NCBI GenBank assembly: GCA_905188195.1
Contig: CAJJKY010000003.1
Location: 62,001-126,000 of the forward strand
Direction: 5' to 3'
DNA length: 64,000 bases
Source: Streptococcus parasanguinis
GTDB taxonomy: Bacteria; Bacillota; Bacilli; Lactobacillales; Streptococcaceae
Shown here one piece after another: positions 63,159 through 64,000 of the stretch. The notes under the pieces were generated by a model. The model was given only the letters and a program-made list of their open reading frames with translations. It ran no database searches and was not told the origin of the DNA. The translations under genes and the position numbers were made by a program. The stretch's first letter is position 1, and each line of letters starts with the position of its first letter.

Positions 63159-63255
63159 AGAAATATTTGAGAATTGCTTGATAGTTATTTGAAAAGCAAG
63201 CTGTATACTAAGAGTGTAAAGAAAACAACTAGTCATTTGGACGAAGGAGAAAACC

Positions 63256-64000
63256 ATGGAAAAAGTATTAGAAATTTCCCATTTGAGTAAAAAGTTCGGT
63301 CATCAATACGCCTTAAATGATGTGAATCTCACCATTCGCAAAGGCGACGTTTATGGCCTGATCGGTAAGAACGGGGCTGGGAAAACCACCCTCATCAAGA
63401 TCATCACCCAGCTGATTCAAGAAACTGACGGAAGCGTCTCTCTCTTTGCTTCTACAAATCGCTCTCAGTGGACCCAAGCCTTGAAACGGGTTGGATCTGT
63501 CATTGAAAGTCCCGTGGCTCACAAGCATATGACCGCCTATCAAAACCTGGTCTACTATTGCAAGGCTCGCCATATTCCCAATCCCGACCAGGTCATCAAA
63601 GAAACCTTGAACTATGTTGGCCTGAATAATACGGGTAAGAAGAAATTCCGTGATTTTTCACTCGGGATGAAACAACGGTTGGGAATTGCGATTGCGCTCA
63701 TTGCTAAGCCAGATTTCCTTATTCTGGACGAACCCATCAATGGCCTTGATCCGGTCGGAATCAAGGAGTTCCGTCAGATGATCAAGCGTCTCAATGATGA
63801 ACTCGGCATGACCATCCTCATTTCCAGTCACATCCTCTCTGAACTTTATCTGGTTGCCAATCGCTTTGGCATTGTCGACCAAGGACGCCTAATCAAAGAA
63901 ATTAGCAAGGCTGAATTCGAGGAGCAAGGCGAAGACTACATCATCCTCAAGACCAGCCAGCTAGCCCTTGCGAGTCAACTGATTCAAGATCAACTCCATC
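63256..64000 (+). CDS. ABC transporter ATP-binding protein (3' end missing)
   Basis: 248 codons visible from the ATG at 63256 (GAAGGAG site 6 bases upstream), running off the right edge. Walker A Gly-Lys-Asn-Gly-Ala-Gly-Lys-Thr-Thr near 38, signature Phe-Ser-Leu-Gly-Met-Lys-Gln-Arg near 134 and Walker B Leu-Ile-Leu-Asp-Glu-Pro near 155. It resembles BcrA/lantibiotic-immunity-type ATPases of antibiotic and peptide exporters; a permease would be expected just beyond the window. Confidence 0.9.
   Translation, partial: MEKVLEISHLSKKFGHQYALNDVNLTIRKGDVYGLIGKNGAGKTTLIKIITQLIQETDGSVSLFASTNRSQWTQALKRVGSVIESPVAHKHMTAYQNLVYYCKARHIPNPDQVIKETLNYVGLNNTGKKKFRDFSLGMKQRLGIAIALIAKPDFLILDEPINGLDPVGIKEFRQMIKRLNDELGMTILISSHILSELYLVANRFGIVDQGRLIKEISKAEFEEQGEDYIILKTSQLALASQLIQDQLH

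Overview
The window reads as chromosome of an oral viridans Streptococcus. Codon use is low-GC, Shine-Dalgarno sites are strong, and the gene content fits: rpsF-ssb-rpsR, KtrAB, malolactic genes, DexB, LPXTG surface proteins, and a fused pabB-pabC. I would place it in the mitis/sanguinis/parasanguinis neighbourhood, but the species is a guess. No rRNA, tRNA, CRISPR array or intact insertion sequence was seen.

Layout. 1-1.7 kb: a truncated GNAT acetyltransferase and the rpsF-ssb-rpsR operon. 2-4.3 kb: a three-gene envelope glycosylation cassette (fused GT2-GtrA, phosphodiester glycosidase, small membrane protein). 4.4-6.8 kb: phosphoketolase. 7.1-18.7 kb: a complete histidine-utilisation locus, with hutI divergent from hutU-ftcD-fchA-fhs-hutD-permease-hutH-hutG. 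It is followed at 18.9-21.8 kb by a convergent 978-residue regulator of the SARP/BTAD type. 21.9-25.2 kb: metE-metF. 25.2-25.9 kb: a non-coding region holding a structured repeat. 25.9-29.8 kb: DexB and a GH31 glucosidase under a CcpA-type operator. 30-34.3 kb: a CPBP protein, KtrBA, a nucleoside phosphorylase and a sugar acetyltransferase. 34.4-36 kb: a DeoR regulator and a HAD phosphatase. 36.1-40.5 kb: the malolactic locus (mleP, mleS, an XRE regulator, mleR-like). 40.8-45.1 kb: a VWA-domain LPXTG protein and an unusual helicase with a membrane segment. 45.2-49.7 kb: an alcohol dehydrogenase, a CDF metal exporter divergent from a TetR regulator with two membrane genes, and a second AEC carrier. 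49.8-53.3 kb: gene remnants (including an hsdS 5' fragment) beside a GC-richer, apparently foreign ECF transporter operon. 53.6-59 kb: a 1799-residue CnaB-repeat adhesin. 59.3-64 kb: an acyltransferase, pabBC, an alpha/beta hydrolase, a second structured repeat, and a truncated ABC ATPase.

The most interesting signal is in the hut locus. The divergent hutI and hutU promoters share one architecture: two TTGAC-core heptamers separated by 4 bp, then exactly 8 bp, then a -10 hexamer. This is the classical operator arrangement of Streptomyces SARP activators, and a SARP/BTAD protein is encoded at the far end of the same locus. I infer that it controls histidine catabolism.

The second notable signal is a dispersed structured element with two full copies and one fragment. 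Its helices are preserved by compensatory base-pair changes between the copies.

Other leads are an asymmetric ECF ATPase pair, paired TetR operators, a terminator whose arm doubles as a -35 box, and long dyads upstream of the phosphoketolase and the adhesin.
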